Counted from the first letter of the stretch, positions 1 to 10,465 are shown. The stretch is 64,000 nucleotides of DNA from Leeuwenhoekiella marinoflava DSM 3653 (GCF_900129005.1 NZ_FQUN01000012.1:124001-188000), one strand, 5' to 3'. The notes: generated by a model from the sequence alone, not told the origin. Translations and numbers: made by a program.

Positions 1-665
1 TTTTTAAAAAGCTATTTGATTTAGGTTTTCCTACCGCAATGCAAATGTTGTTTGAAGTTTCGTTGTTTACTTCGTGTATATTTCTTTCAGGAATCTTGGG
101 GACAAATGCTCAGGCAGCAAATCAAATCGCATTAAATTTAGCTGCGATGACTTTTATGATCGCGGTTGGACTGGGGGTTACGGCAACTATTCGAGTGGGA
201 AATCAGAAAGGAAAATCTGATTATAAAAATATGCGTCGTATTGCATTTTCGCTCTTTTTACAGGTTTTTCTGATCGAGGCAGTTTTTGCTTTAGGCTTTA
301 TTTTACTTAAAGATATTTTACCTACTTTTTATTTAGATAATATAGAGGTGATTGTGCTGGCAGCTCGATTGCTTATTGTCGCAGCGCTGTTTCAGCTGAG
401 CGATGGTTTGCAAGTGGTTATTCTGGGCGCGCTTCGCGGTTTGCAAGATGTAAATATTCCTACGGGAATTTGTTTTATTGCTTATTGGTTGATTGGTTTT
501 CCGGTAGCTTGGTATTTTGGTCAGGCAGATCAGATGGGGAGTCAAGGAATTTGGTATGGTTTACTGGCCGGATTGAGTGCTTCAGCAGTGTTGTTGTATA
601 TTCGTTTTAATTATTTAAGCCGAAAATTGATTCACGCAAATTGCGTTGGAAAAAGTTTAGAATAA
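1..665 (+). CDS. MATE family efflux transporter, C-terminal part (5' truncated)
   Basis: The reading frame is open from the window edge (first full codon at base 3), so only about the last 220 residues are present. The visible part starts with LGFPTAMQM, which matches the middle of MATE/NorM drug or metabolite:cation antiporters, and continues with hydrophobic helices typical of the second six-helix bundle (for example the stretch ending ALGFILLKDILP, and the GLQVVILGALRGLQD segment with its charged loop). The ATG at 39 is internal, not the start. Family identity is a motif-level judgement; the substrate cannot be read from the sequence. The next gene follows after 5 bases. Confidence 0.85.
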   Translation, partial: FKKLFDLGFPTAMQMLFEVSLFTSCIFLSGILGTNAQAANQIALNLAAMTFMIAVGLGVTATIRVGNQKGKSDYKNMRRIAFSLFLQVFLIEAVFALGFILLKDILPTFYLDNIEVIVLAARLLIVAALFQLSDGLQVVILGALRGLQDVNIPTGICFIAYWLIGFPVAWYFGQADQMGSQGIWYGLLAGLSASAVLLYIRFNYLSRKLIHANCVGKSLE

Positions 666-670
666 GAACC

Positions 671-1237
671 ATGAATGAATTATTGGCAGATCAAATTTTT
701 GACGGAAATAATTTCGTGCATAACTCTATTAGAGCAGATTTTGATGCTTGTGTTTTTAAGAGCTGTGTATTTGCGAAGGCTAATTTATCGAAGTTGACTT
801 TTACCAATTGCACTTTTGAAAATTGCGATTTTAGTGGTGTGAATCTAATCCAAACGGGATTTCAGGAATGTGATTTTATAGCCTGTAAAATGCTGGGTGT
901 TACTTTTGAAGTCTGTGCAGATTTTTTATTTCAGATTAACTGTCAGTCTTGCATCCTCAATTTCAGTAGTTTTTATCAGATGAATTTAAGTATGTCTCAG
1001 TTTTATCAGTGTCAGTTTAAGGAAGCAGATTTTACGGAGGCTAATCTTTCAGGAGTTTTTCTAAACGAATGTGATCTTGCAGGAGCTTCTTTTGAAAATA
1101 CAAACCTGCAAAAGGCTGATTTTTCTTCAGCAGTGAATTATTCTTTAAATCCTGAGCAGAATAAAATTGCCGGAGCAGTTTTTAGCAAAGAAGGCATAGC
1201 AGGATTATTAGCTACGTATAAAATAAAAATTGTCTGA
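671..1237 (+). CDS. Pentapeptide repeat protein
   Basis: About 188 residues, most of them A(D/N)LxF-type five-residue repeats (ADFTEANLSGVFL, CDLAGASFENTNLQKADFSS), predicting a right-handed quadrilateral beta-helix. It is rich in cysteine at repeat positions (FKSCVF, NCTFENCDF, QCQF), as in Qnr/MfpA-type proteins, which mimic DNA and bind gyrase. Whether this one binds gyrase is not shown. I chose the ATG at 671 over an upstream in-frame ATG at 641, because 641 lies inside the MATE gene and adds a basic, non-repeat extension. The next gene begins 2 bases after the stop, so the two are probably co-transcribed. Confidence 0.85.
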   Translation: MNELLADQIFDGNNFVHNSIRADFDACVFKSCVFAKANLSKLTFTNCTFENCDFSGVNLIQTGFQECDFIACKMLGVTFEVCADFLFQINCQSCILNFSSFYQMNLSMSQFYQCQFKEADFTEANLSGVFLNECDLAGASFENTNLQKADFSSAVNYSLNPEQNKIAGAVFSKEGIAGLLATYKIKIV

Positions 1238-1239
1238 TT

Positions 1240-1482
1240 TTGAACCCGGAAAGTCTTGTAGAACTCGCGCATTATAAAATGCCCTTTGGTAAGTATAAAG
1301 ACCGTTATCTGGTAGAAATTCCCGAGTATTATTTTGGTTGGTTTAAGCAAAAAGGCTTCCCGGAAGGAAAACTGGGTTTTATGATGGAGCAGATGCACGA
1401 GATAAAAATCAATGGCTTAGAGGAGCTTATCTTTAAGATCAGGCGTCAATACCCGGCTCCTAAACCCAAAAGAAAGCCTTAA
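1240..1482 (+). CDS. DUF3820 family protein
   Basis: An 80-residue protein with the DUF3820 signature: MPFGKYKDRYLVEIPEYYFGWF near the N-terminus, then a basic proline-rich tail (APKPKRKP). The same motif is found at the C-terminus of some exonuclease X proteins and in small stand-alone proteins of unknown role. The start is TTG at 1240, only 2 bases after the preceding stop; no better in-frame ATG lies before the conserved motif. It is probably the last gene of the transcript that begins upstream, since a new promoter for pyrG follows. Confidence 0.75.
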   Translation: MNPESLVELAHYKMPFGKYKDRYLVEIPEYYFGWFKQKGFPEGKLGFMMEQMHEIKINGLEELIFKIRRQYPAPKPKRKP

Positions 1483-1525
1483 AAATAATACCATTTTCAG
1501 CTTAAAAGGTTCGCCAATAAATCCC

Positions 1526-1533
1526 TACCTTTG
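1526..1533 (+). promoter_or_regulatory. Promoter -7 element upstream of pyrG
   Basis: TACCTTTG matches the Bacteroidota -7 consensus TAnnTTTG exactly. It lies 58 bases before the pyrG start in the short gap after the DUF3820 gene. A -33 TTG at ideal spacing is not obvious. It implies a leader of about 55 nt. Confidence 0.6.
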
Positions 1534-1561
1534 CATCCCGTAGACGCGCTCTTATTGTTAA

Positions 1562-3232
<1,671 letters not shown>

Positions 3233-3345
3233 TCTATGGGATTGTTATTGATCTAGCCCACATAATACTTTTTTTGCTTACGCGAAAAAAACAGCACAAA
3301 AATCAGTTACAAATACAGTAATAAGGCAGTGATGCCTCAATAATT

Positions 3346-5208
3346 ATGGAAGAAAAGAAATTTGACAAACAGTCAATGATAGGGTTCCTTTTAATAGGAG
3401 CTATATTATTATTTATGCTTTGGCAAAACCAGCCTACAGAAGAAGAGCTTGCCGCAGAGAAAGCTAAACAAGAACAGGTTGAAGCTGCAAAGACTTCACC
3501 TCTTGCCGCAGAACCTTCAGAAAAAGCAGAGACTGCTGTTCCTCAAGATGACTCTTTGGCATTAGAACGTTACAAATCTACTTTAGGGAGTTTTGCATAT
3601 TCTGCAACATTACCTTCTGCTACAGATGATGTAACCGAAATTGAAAATGAGGTTCTGGCACTTAAGGTGAGCAATAAAGGTGGTTTTATTACCGAAGCAC
3701 GTTTGAAGAATTTTAAAAGCTACGACTCGGTTCCTGTTTACTTGATTAAGGACGGAAACACCCGTTTCAATTTAAGTTTTAGTACTTCGGATAACCGTAC
3801 ATTGAATAGTGAGAATATGTATTTTGAGCCTACTTTATCTAAAGAAGGAGAGAATCATGTGCTTTCTATGAAGTTGAAGGTTTCAGATTCAGAATATTTA
3901 GAATACCGTTATACATTAAAGCCAGACGATTATATGATGGGCTTTGGTATCAAAACTACCGGACTTCAAAATTTGATGAATACTTCTCAGCCGGTAAATC
4001 TGGACTGGGAACTTAAAGGCTATCGCCACGCAAAAAGTATCAGTTACGAGAACCGTTACACGCGTTTAACCTACGAGTATGAAGATGGTAGTCATGATAA
4101 ACTGGGTCAGAGCGGTGATGATGATGCTATTGAAACCGATGTAAATTGGTTTAACTTCAGACAACATTTCTTCAGCTCTATATTATTAACTGATCAGCCT
4201 TTTGAAAAAGTAACTTTTACGTCTAATAATCTGGTAGAAGATGAGGAAATAGATACCTTATTCACTAAACAATATGGTGCTAAAATGGCTTTAAAACCTG
4301 TGAACGGTGAGCTTAATTATGCTATGGATTTTTATTACGGTCCTACAGATTATCAGATTTTAAATAACTACGACCGTGATATTGATGAGGCGATGCCTCT
4401 AGGTTGGGGGATATTTGGAGTGATTAACAAGTATGTGATTATTCCGTTTTTTAATTTCTTAATTACGTATTTCCCTGCCGGAATCGCTATTATTTTATTG
4501 ACGATTTCTATGAAATTGTTATTGTCTCCGGTACAGTACAAGCAGTACTTGTCTCAGGCTAAAATGAAGGTTTTAAGACCTGAAATCAATGAGATTAATG
4601 AGAAGTATGCAGATAATGCAATGAAGAAGCAACAAGAGACTATGAAGGTCTACAGCAAGGCAGGCGCGAGTCCGCTGAGTGGTTGTCTTCCCGGCTTGCT
4701 TCAAATCCCGGTGTTCTACGCTTTGTTTACGTTTTTCCCTTCGGCATTTGCGCTAAGGCATAAGAGCTTTTTATGGGCAGACGATTTATCAAGTTATGAT
4801 AAGATTGCAGATTTACCGTTCCATATTCCGTTTTACGGCGATCACGTGAGTTTATTTCCAATTCTTGCGTCTATTGCAATCTTCATTTATATGACGATGA
4901 CAACCGGGCAGAGTATGCAACAAACTCAACAACCGGGTATGCCAAATATGAAATTCTTGATGTACTTATCTCCTATAATGATGTTGTTTTTCTTCAACAA
5001 TTATGCGAGTGGCTTGAGTTTATATTATTTCATTTCAAACCTGATTACAATAGGGATTATGCTTGTAATAAAGAATTTTATTCTGGATGAAGATAGAATT
5101 CACGCTAAAATTGCAACTGCAAAAGCAAAACCTAAAAAGCAAAATCGTTTCTCTAAGAAATTTTCTGAAATGATGGAGCAGGCAGAAAAGCAACAAAAGA
5201 ATAAATAG
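3346..5208 (+). CDS. yidC: Membrane protein insertase YidC
   Basis: YidC inserts and folds inner-membrane proteins, alone or with SecYEG. The 620 residues show an N-terminal membrane helix (GFLLIGAILLFMLW), a large periplasmic beta-rich domain (roughly residues 60-350), then the conserved Oxa1/YidC core: the amphipathic and charged region around PVQYKQYLSQAKMKVLRPEI, the GCLPGLLQIPVFYALF helix, and the last helices around MMLFFFNNYASGLSLYYFISN. The C-terminal tail is strongly basic, as expected for ribosome contact. A small hairpin (AGGCA GTGA TGCCT, 3324-3337) lies just before the start. Confidence 0.97.
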   Translation: MEEKKFDKQSMIGFLLIGAILLFMLWQNQPTEEELAAEKAKQEQVEAAKTSPLAAEPSEKAETAVPQDDSLALERYKSTLGSFAYSATLPSATDDVTEIENEVLALKVSNKGGFITEARLKNFKSYDSVPVYLIKDGNTRFNLSFSTSDNRTLNSENMYFEPTLSKEGENHVLSMKLKVSDSEYLEYRYTLKPDDYMMGFGIKTTGLQNLMNTSQPVNLDWELKGYRHAKSISYENRYTRLTYEYEDGSHDKLGQSGDDDAIETDVNWFNFRQHFFSSILLTDQPFEKVTFTSNNLVEDEEIDTLFTKQYGAKMALKPVNGELNYAMDFYYGPTDYQILNNYDRDIDEAMPLGWGIFGVINKYVIIPFFNFLITYFPAGIAIILLTISMKLLLSPVQYKQYLSQAKMKVLRPEINEINEKYADNAMKKQQETMKVYSKAGASPLSGCLPGLLQIPVFYALFTFFPSAFALRHKSFLWADDLSSYDKIADLPFHIPFYGDHVSLFPILASIAIFIYMTMTTGQSMQQTQQPGMPNMKFLMYLSPIMMLFFFNNYASGLSLYYFISNLITIGIMLVIKNFILDEDRIHAKIATAKAKPKKQNRFSKKFSEMMEQAEKQQKNK

Positions 5209-5240
5209 TATAAGTAGTCAGGCTTCGCTTTAAACCATAA

Positions 5241-5273
5241 AAAACCCTTCAGAATTTACCTGAAGGGTTTTTA
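5241..5273. terminator. Bidirectional terminator between yidC and the FAS1 lipoprotein gene
   Basis: A perfect 11-bp stem, AAAACCCTTCA / TGAAGGGTTTT, with a 9-nt loop. A-runs on one side and T-runs on the other let it work for the two convergent genes. Confidence 0.85.
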
Positions 5274-5294
5274 GTTAGCACTGTATTCTCCCGT

Positions 5295-6284
5295 TTACAA
5301 TTCCGGAAGCAATACGGTATCAATAGCGTGAATCACGCCGTTTGAAGCCTGTACATTGGTAACTACAATAGTACTTTCTCTTCCGTTTGCATCGGTGATT
5401 ACCGCAGTTGAAGCATCAATAGTTACTTCACCACCCAGAGTTGTAACAGGTCCGTCTGTAAGATCAGCTTCCCGTACATTAGCCCCGGCCACTACGTGCG
5501 TATTTAGTGCAGCTTCTAAGGTTGCCGTGGGGATATCTCCTAGAGCCTCTACAGCGTCCAATTCAGCGATAAGCGCTGTGAAAGCATCATTTGTAGGAGC
5601 AAAAACCGTAAAAGGAGCAGGATCTGTACCGTTAGCTGTTGAAAGTGTGGCTACGTAAGAAAAACTACTTTCTCTGGTTAATGCAGCGACTAGGCTTGAA
5701 AAGTTGGGATCTGCTGTTGCAAAAGTCACTACGGTAGCTTCTGGGATTACGGCATCTACCACATGTATTACTCCGTTATCTGCATCTACATCGGCAGTCA
5801 CTACATCTGCAACTCCGTTTACTGAAACTGTTCCGTCTGCAACACCTATGTACAGGTTAAGAGCGTCGCCGTCTGCATTAGTGGAAAGCGCCTCTACATA
5901 CCCCGCAGTAATGTCTGAAGACATCACGGCAGTTCCTAAAACGTGGTTGAGCAGTAAATTGGCAACAGCTTGTTCGGGTAATGCGTTTACTGCAGCAATG
6001 GCAGCAGCTTCATCATCAGCTTCCAAATAGGTTAAAAAGGCAGCGTCTGTAGGGGCAAAAACGGTAAGATTCGTATTTGCCGTAGAAGATAGGGTTTCTA
6101 CAAGATCAGCCCGTATTGCAGCAGCTAGGAGAATGTCAAAATCATCACTTTCAGATACGATGTCTGCAATCGTTTGAGGTTGGTCAATAATGTTACCATT
6201 GTCATCATCATCACTACAGGATGTTAAACCAAGAGTAAATACTGTAATAAACAGTATTTGAAGCATTTTGTTACTAGTTTTCAT
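5295..6284 (-). CDS. Fasciclin (FAS1) domain lipoprotein
   Basis: A 329-residue secreted lipoprotein: signal peptide with lipobox LTSC (Cys23), then an acidic linker SDDDDNG typical of surface-exposed Bacteroidota lipoproteins. Two FAS1 domains follow, about residues 39-181 and 188-327. Each has the family motifs TVFAPT(D/N)xAF (74-83 and 226-235) and NGVIHxxDxV (170-180 and 315-325). FAS1 domains usually mediate adhesion or matrix contact; the ligand is unknown here. It is transcribed convergently to yidC with a shared terminator. No consensus -7 element was seen upstream, but a 14-bp palindrome lies at 6324-6337. Confidence 0.92.
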   Translation of the reverse strand: MKTSNKMLQILFITVFTLGLTSCSDDDDNGNIIDQPQTIADIVSESDDFDILLAAAIRADLVETLSSTANTNLTVFAPTDAAFLTYLEADDEAAAIAAVNALPEQAVANLLLNHVLGTAVMSSDITAGYVEALSTNADGDALNLYIGVADGTVSVNGVADVVTADVDADNGVIHVVDAVIPEATVVTFATADPNFSSLVAALTRESSFSYVATLSTANGTDPAPFTVFAPTNDAFTALIAELDAVEALGDIPTATLEAALNTHVVAGANVREADLTDGPVTTLGGEVTIDASTAVITDANGRESTIVVTNVQASNGVIHAIDTVLLPEL

Positions 6285-6323
6285 AATTCATTTTTTTATT
6301 AGTTTGTTTAAAATTAAAAGACT

Positions 6324-6337
6324 CAATTTTAAAATTG
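6324..6337. repeat. 14-bp palindrome upstream of the FAS1 gene
   Basis: CAATTTTAAAATTG is a perfect palindrome about 40 bases upstream of the FAS1 lipoprotein start, in the divergent gap with mnmA. It could be an operator, but AT-rich DNA makes such palindromes fairly likely by chance. Confidence 0.35.
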
Positions 6338-6436
6338 TTTAAGGTTAAGTTAAAAATGTTAAACAAAATAATTGATTTTATAAGCTATGCGCTTACAGGT
6401 TACAGGAAGCTCACAACAGTTTCTTTTAATCTTTCG

Positions 6437-6444
6437 TAATTTTG
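6437..6444 (+). promoter_or_regulatory. Promoter -7 element for mnmA
   Basis: TAATTTTG matches TAnnTTTG exactly, 38 bases upstream of the mnmA ATG in the divergent gap with the FAS1 gene. Confidence 0.6.
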
Positions 6445-6481
6445 CAGCAAGTCATCCGACTTAAATCTCAAATTTGAAGAC

Positions 6482-7687
6482 ATGAAAACCGTGGTGGTAG
6501 GACTTAGTGGGGGAGTAGACAGCAGTGTTTCTGCCTACTTGCTCAAAGAAGCAGGCTATAATGTGATAGGGTTATTTATGAAAAACTGGCACGATGATTC
6601 GGTAACTATTTCTGATGAGTGTCCCTGGCTTGATGATAGCAACGACGCGATGCTTGTTGCAGAAAAATTAGGGATTCCCTTTCAGACGGTAGATTTGAGT
6701 GAGCAATACAAAGAGCGTATTGTAGATTATATGTTTCGGGAATATGAGAAAGGACGTACGCCTAATCCTGATGTATTGTGTAACCGTGAGATCAAGTTTG
6801 ATGTGTTTATGAAAATAGCATTAGAGCTTGGAGCAGACTATGTGGCTACAGGCCACTACTGTCAAAAAGGGGAGAGCCAAATAGATGGTAAGCCGGTTTA
6901 TCAATTATTAGCAGGTGCAGATACAAATAAGGATCAATCTTACTTTTTGTGTCAGCTTTCGCAGGAGCAATTGTCTAAAACCTTATTTCCTATTGGGAAT
7001 TTGCAAAAAAGTGAAGTGCGTAAAATTGCTAAAGAACAAGATCTGGTAACTGCAGAAAAGAAAGATTCTCAAGGGTTATGCTTTATAGGAAAAGTTCGCT
7101 TACCTGATTTTCTTCAGCAAAAATTAAAACCGAAAGAAGGGGTAATTGTTGAAATAGCTGCGGAAAAAGCACAAGAGAAAATAGAGGCATTGCAGGCTAA
7201 GGAAACTGATAGTATTGCAATAGCTGTAAGTGACGTTGCAACACTCGCTAAAAAGCCAAAATATAGCATTATAGATGGAAAAATTGTAGGAAAACACCAA
7301 GGCGCACATTACTTTACAAAAGGTCAGCGTAAAGGTCTCGCGGTTGGTGGTACTCCTGAACCACTTTTTGTGATAGATACAGATGTAGCAGAAAATGTGA
7401 TTTACACCGGTCAAGGTAAAGATCATCCGGGTTTGTTACGCAGCGCTTTGTTTGTTCAGGAAGATGAAGTACACTACATAAGAGAAGATTTAAAATTAGC
7501 TGAAGGAGAAGTGCGGGAGGTAGAAGCGCGTATACGCTACCGTCAACCTTTACAAAAAGCACTCTTACATAAAACAGAAGATGGACTCTACGTGTCTTTT
7601 GACGAGCCACAATCGGCTATTAGTGAAGGGCAGTTTGTTGCTTGGTATGATGGCGAAGAATGTCTGGGCTCCGGAGTAATTTCATAA
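6482..7687 (+). CDS. mnmA: tRNA-specific 2-thiouridylase MnmA
   Basis: MnmA makes 2-thiouridine at position 34 of Lys, Glu and Gln tRNAs. The N-terminal PP-loop SGGVDSS (residues 9-15) activates the base with ATP. The two catalytic cysteines are Cys100 (NPDVLC) and Cys200 (SQGLC), exactly placed for sulfur transfer. The C-terminal beta-barrel region starts with the conserved [16 protein letters not shown] motif. At 401 residues it is longer than the E. coli enzyme because of an extra Lys/Glu/Ala-rich segment at about residues 226-262. The start is ATG with an A-rich leader. Confidence 0.97.
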   Translation: MKTVVVGLSGGVDSSVSAYLLKEAGYNVIGLFMKNWHDDSVTISDECPWLDDSNDAMLVAEKLGIPFQTVDLSEQYKERIVDYMFREYEKGRTPNPDVLCNREIKFDVFMKIALELGADYVATGHYCQKGESQIDGKPVYQLLAGADTNKDQSYFLCQLSQEQLSKTLFPIGNLQKSEVRKIAKEQDLVTAEKKDSQGLCFIGKVRLPDFLQQKLKPKEGVIVEIAAEKAQEKIEALQAKETDSIAIAVSDVATLAKKPKYSIIDGKIVGKHQGAHYFTKGQRKGLAVGGTPEPLFVIDTDVAENVIYTGQGKDHPGLLRSALFVQEDEVHYIREDLKLAEGEVREVEARIRYRQPLQKALLHKTEDGLYVSFDEPQSAISEGQFVAWYDGEECLGSGVIS

Positions 7688-7696
7688 ATACCTAGT

Positions 7697-8629
7697 TTGA
7701 ATAGAATCACAGCACTTTTTGATATTAAATATCCACTAATTCAGGCAGGAATGGTCTGGAATAGCGGTTGGAAATTAGCAAGTGCTGTTAGCAATGCAGG
7801 CGGTCTAGGTCTCTTGGGTGCAGGCTCTATGTATCCTGAAGTCCTTCGAGAACATATTCAGAAATGTAAAAAGACAACAGATAAACCTTTTGGAGTAAAT
7901 GTTCCTTTGTTATATCCTGATATTGATAAGCTGATGCAAATCATTATTGATGAATGTGTACAAATTGTTTTTACCAGTGCCGGAAATCCTAAAACCTGGA
8001 CCTCGTATTTAAAAGATCACGGCGTTAAAGTGGTTCACGTAGTAAGTAGCGTGAAGTTTGCTTTAAAAGCTCAGGAAGCCGGAGTAGATGCTGTGGTTGC
8101 AGAGGGGTTTGAAGCCGGCGGACATAACGGTCGGGAAGAGACCACCACATTTACCTTAATTCCTATGGTTAAGGAGAAATTGGATATTCCTTTAATCGCA
8201 GCAGGAGGTATTGCAACAGGAAAAGGTATGCTAGCCGCTATGATTCTAGGAGCAGATGGCGTGCAGATAGGCAGTAGGTTTGTTGCAACCCCAGAGGCTA
8301 GTAGTCATGTTGCTTATAAAAATTTAGTTGTAGAAGCAGAGGAAGGTGCAACCGAGTTAACTTTAAAAGAGTTGGCGCCGGTGCGTTTGCTTAAAAATAA
8401 GTTTTACGAGGAAGTAAAAGCATTGTATCAAACCACTCCATCTAAAGAAGAGCTGGTTAATCTTTTAGGTCGAGGCAGAGCTAAAAAAGGAATGTTTGAA
8501 GGAGATACTGAAGAGGGTGAATTAGAAATAGGCCAGATAGCGGGTATTATAAAGGAAATTAAGCCTGCAGCTGATATTGTAGAAGAAATAATCACTGAAT
8601 ATAAAAATAGCGTATTGCCTAAATTCTAG
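7697..8629 (+). CDS. Nitronate monooxygenase / 2-nitropropane dioxygenase-like flavoprotein
   Basis: A 310-residue TIM-barrel flavoprotein of the NPD/NMO family. The N-terminal KYPLIQAGM, the central GGHNGREET with its histidine, and the phosphate-binding AAGGIATGKGMLAAMILGADGVQIGSRF are the family's FMN-site motifs. Relatives oxidise alkyl nitronates or act as FabK-type enoyl-ACP reductases, so the true substrate is open. The start is TTG at 7697, 9 bases after mnmA; no in-frame ATG precedes the conserved KYPLIQAGM. It is probably co-transcribed with mnmA. Confidence 0.88.
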   Translation: MNRITALFDIKYPLIQAGMVWNSGWKLASAVSNAGGLGLLGAGSMYPEVLREHIQKCKKTTDKPFGVNVPLLYPDIDKLMQIIIDECVQIVFTSAGNPKTWTSYLKDHGVKVVHVVSSVKFALKAQEAGVDAVVAEGFEAGGHNGREETTTFTLIPMVKEKLDIPLIAAGGIATGKGMLAAMILGADGVQIGSRFVATPEASSHVAYKNLVVEAEEGATELTLKELAPVRLLKNKFYEEVKALYQTTPSKEELVNLLGRGRAKKGMFEGDTEEGELEIGQIAGIIKEIKPAADIVEEIITEYKNSVLPKF

Positions 8630-8651
8630 GTGTAATAAGATTAAGATATAA

Positions 8652-8680
8652 AAGAAGACGCCATAATTGGCGCCTCTTTA
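8652..8680. terminator. Bidirectional terminator after the nitronate monooxygenase gene
   Basis: An imperfect hairpin (GACGCCA TAAT TGGCGCC, flanked by AGA and TCTTT) sits between two convergent genes, with a T-rich tract on the plus side. Confidence 0.55.
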
Positions 8681-8699
8681 ATTTTATGATTTTTTAAAG

Positions 8700-9287
8700 T
8701 TATTCAGTGGCTTTAGTCCATGTCATTGATTCAAAAATCTTTTCTATCATCGTCTCATACTCGCTGCTTAGTTTACCTTTTATAGCAGTAGCAAAATCAG
8801 CATATACAGCTTCGGTCTCATCTTCTGGAGTAATTCGTATTAAGTAATGATCTACTCGTGCAGTACCAATACTGTTGGGAGCTTGATAGGTATAAACATC
8901 ATAATCTCCTATTTTTTCAGGAGTATTATTTTTTATATGTTTCTCTGAATCTGAATTGTTCAACATGGTCATATTCATAATAAAACCATCAGTTAGGCCT
9001 CCATAAAATGAGTTGTCTTCGCCAGAATATTTTACAGAGAGTTGGCTGCCTGAAGCATCAACAGATGCACGGTCTGGGTGTAATAAACTCACCTTCCAGT
9101 CATTTATAAGCGTTGAGCTTTTATACAATTTGTAACCTTCAGGAATAACCTCTTCTGGTGGTTGTGGTTTTTCAAGTTTTACTTCGGTCTTAGTCTCCGC
9201 TAAATCTTGCTTTTTAGCATCAGTATTACAAGCTGTAATAGCAAGCGTTAATAATGCAGAACTCGTATATAAAAATAATCGTTTCAT
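8700..9287 (-). CDS. Lipoprotein of unknown function
   Basis: A 195-residue predicted lipoprotein: MKRLFLY n-region, hydrophobic core and lipobox ITAC (Cys20). A short Lys/Glu/Pro-rich linker precedes one compact alpha/beta domain, with sections such as YKLYKSSTLINDWKVSL and an ending EKIFESMTW. The general pattern recalls Mog1/PsbP-like or DUF1795 proteins, but I do not recognise the family with certainty. It is divergent from the SDR gene; a 10-bp inverted repeat lies between them (9326-9349). Confidence 0.75.
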   Translation of the reverse strand: MKRLFLYTSSALLTLAITACNTDAKKQDLAETKTEVKLEKPQPPEEVIPEGYKLYKSSTLINDWKVSLLHPDRASVDASGSQLSVKYSGEDNSFYGGLTDGFIMNMTMLNNSDSEKHIKNNTPEKIGDYDVYTYQAPNSIGTARVDHYLIRITPEDETEAVYADFATAIKGKLSSEYETMIEKIFESMTWTKATE

Positions 9288-9325
9288 CTTTTTACATTTT
9301 AATGTTACTGCTAAGCTAGCGGTAT

Positions 9326-9349
9326 TTCATAGGCAGTTTTGCCTATGAA
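9326..9349. repeat. 10-bp perfect inverted repeat in a divergent intergenic region
   Basis: TTCATAGGCA / TGCCTATGAA arms are separated by GTTT, in the gap between the divergent lipoprotein and SDR genes. A near-consensus -7 element for the minus-strand gene (RC TAGCTTAG, 9311-9318) lies next to it. This is operator-like. It is not followed by a T-run, so it is not a standard terminator. Confidence 0.6.
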
Positions 9350-9505
9350 TTATTAAAATATCGTGCGTTTTGTTAAGCTGTGTTAAGTTTAAAATCTAAA
9401 ATTTCACATAATTTGTAAATCTAAATATCTGATTAGTAGTTTGTTGTTTGATTTATTTTGTTTTGAGATTCAGAAAGTTAAATTTTACGTCGTGATCCAG
9501 TTTAG

Positions 9506-9513
9506 TAACTTTG
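9506..9513 (+). promoter_or_regulatory. Promoter -7 element for the SDR gene
   Basis: TAACTTTG matches TAnnTTTG, 31 bases before the ATG at 9544. Confidence 0.6.
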
Positions 9514-9543
9514 AGATAGAATAAAACAACTAAAAAAAATAAA

Positions 9544-10338
9544 ATGGATTTACAATTGAAAGGAAAATCAGCTTTAGTGACTGGTTCTACGGCTGGTATA
9601 GGAAAAGCGATTGCTAAAGGCTTAGCTAAAGAAGGAGCTGCAGTTATTATAAATGGGCGTAAAGCAGATGATATCGCTCGAGTTATTGAAGAGCTGAAGA
9701 AAGAAACCGGAAATGATGCAATTACAGGCATAGTTGCAGATTTTGCACAAAAGGATCATATAGATCATTTATTGAAAGAAATCCCTGAGGTAGATATCCT
9801 TGTAAATAATGTTGGAATTTTCAATCAAGTAGATTTTGAAAATATTACAGATGATCAATGGTTTGAAATGTTTGAAGTTAATGTGATGAGTGGAGTGCGT
9901 TTAGCAAGACATTATTTTCCTATGATGCTGAAAAAGAATGAAGGAAGAATCATATTTATTTCTAGCGAATCAGCATTGAATATCCCGACTGAAATGGTGC
10001 ATTATGGTTTCAGTAAAACAGCACAGCTTTCTATTTCTCGTGGATTAGCACGATTGAGTAAAGGGACTAATGTAACAGTAAATAGTGTATTGCCAGGACC
10101 TACAATGAGTAGAGCGAACGAAAAAGGATTAAAAGAGCAAGCAGAAGAAAATGACACTAGCTTAGATGTTGTAATTGAAGAATTCTTTAAAGAACGTAGA
10201 CCCACATCGCTTATTCAGCGTTTTGCAGAAACCGAAGAAGTAGCCAATATGGTCGTTTATGTTGCGAGTCCGTTATCTTCAGCGACAAACGGTGCAGCTT
10301 TGCGTGTAGACGGAGGTGTTGCTAACTATATTATTTAG
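9544..10338 (+). CDS. Short-chain dehydrogenase/reductase (SDR) family oxidoreductase
   Basis: A 264-residue classical SDR. The NAD(P)-binding TGSTAGIGKAIA is at the N-terminus, followed by NNVG, the catalytic serine in SSESA (Ser140 or Ser141), Tyr154 and Lys158 (YGFSK), and the C-terminal GAALRVDGG. The N-x-G-R after the second strand (INGRKAD) suggests NADP preference. The substrate is not deducible. It stands alone between its own promoter and a strong terminator, so it is probably monocistronic. Confidence 0.93.
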   Translation: MDLQLKGKSALVTGSTAGIGKAIAKGLAKEGAAVIINGRKADDIARVIEELKKETGNDAITGIVADFAQKDHIDHLLKEIPEVDILVNNVGIFNQVDFENITDDQWFEMFEVNVMSGVRLARHYFPMMLKKNEGRIIFISSESALNIPTEMVHYGFSKTAQLSISRGLARLSKGTNVTVNSVLPGPTMSRANEKGLKEQAEENDTSLDVVIEEFFKERRPTSLIQRFAETEEVANMVVYVASPLSSATNGAALRVDGGVANYII

Positions 10339-10366
10339 TCTGTCACAGGAGTTAATATTGAATATT

Positions 10367-10402
10367 AAAAAACGGAATCTTTAGAAAGAGATTCCGTTTT
10401 TT
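10367..10402 (+). terminator. Rho-independent terminator of the SDR gene
   Basis: A 14-bp stem, AAAAAACGGAATCT / AGATTCCGTTTTTT, with a loop of 8 nt; very strong. Confidence 0.9.
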
Positions 10403-10434
10403 ATTTGATGGCTAATTCAAATAAATAAGTTAGG

Positions 10435-10465
10435 TATAGTCGATTTAAAATATAAATCGATTATG
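10435..10465. repeat. AT-rich imperfect hairpin in a convergent gap
   Basis: CGATTTA AAATA TAAATCG forms a 7-bp core. With T-A and G-T pairs the stem reaches about 13 bp. It lies in the 254-base gap between the SDR and DUF421 genes. The remainder of that gap, apart from the SDR terminator, shows nothing recognisable. Confidence 0.4.

Noticed and set aside
641-670. Upstream start for the pentapeptide protein (ATG 641)
   Set aside because: It lies inside the MATE gene and adds a basic tail outside the repeat fold; ATG 671 is the simpler start.
5356-6030. Plus-strand Ser/Thr/Ala-rich frames across the FAS1 gene
   Set aside because: They are antisense to the well-supported FAS1 lipoprotein and show no independent protein features.
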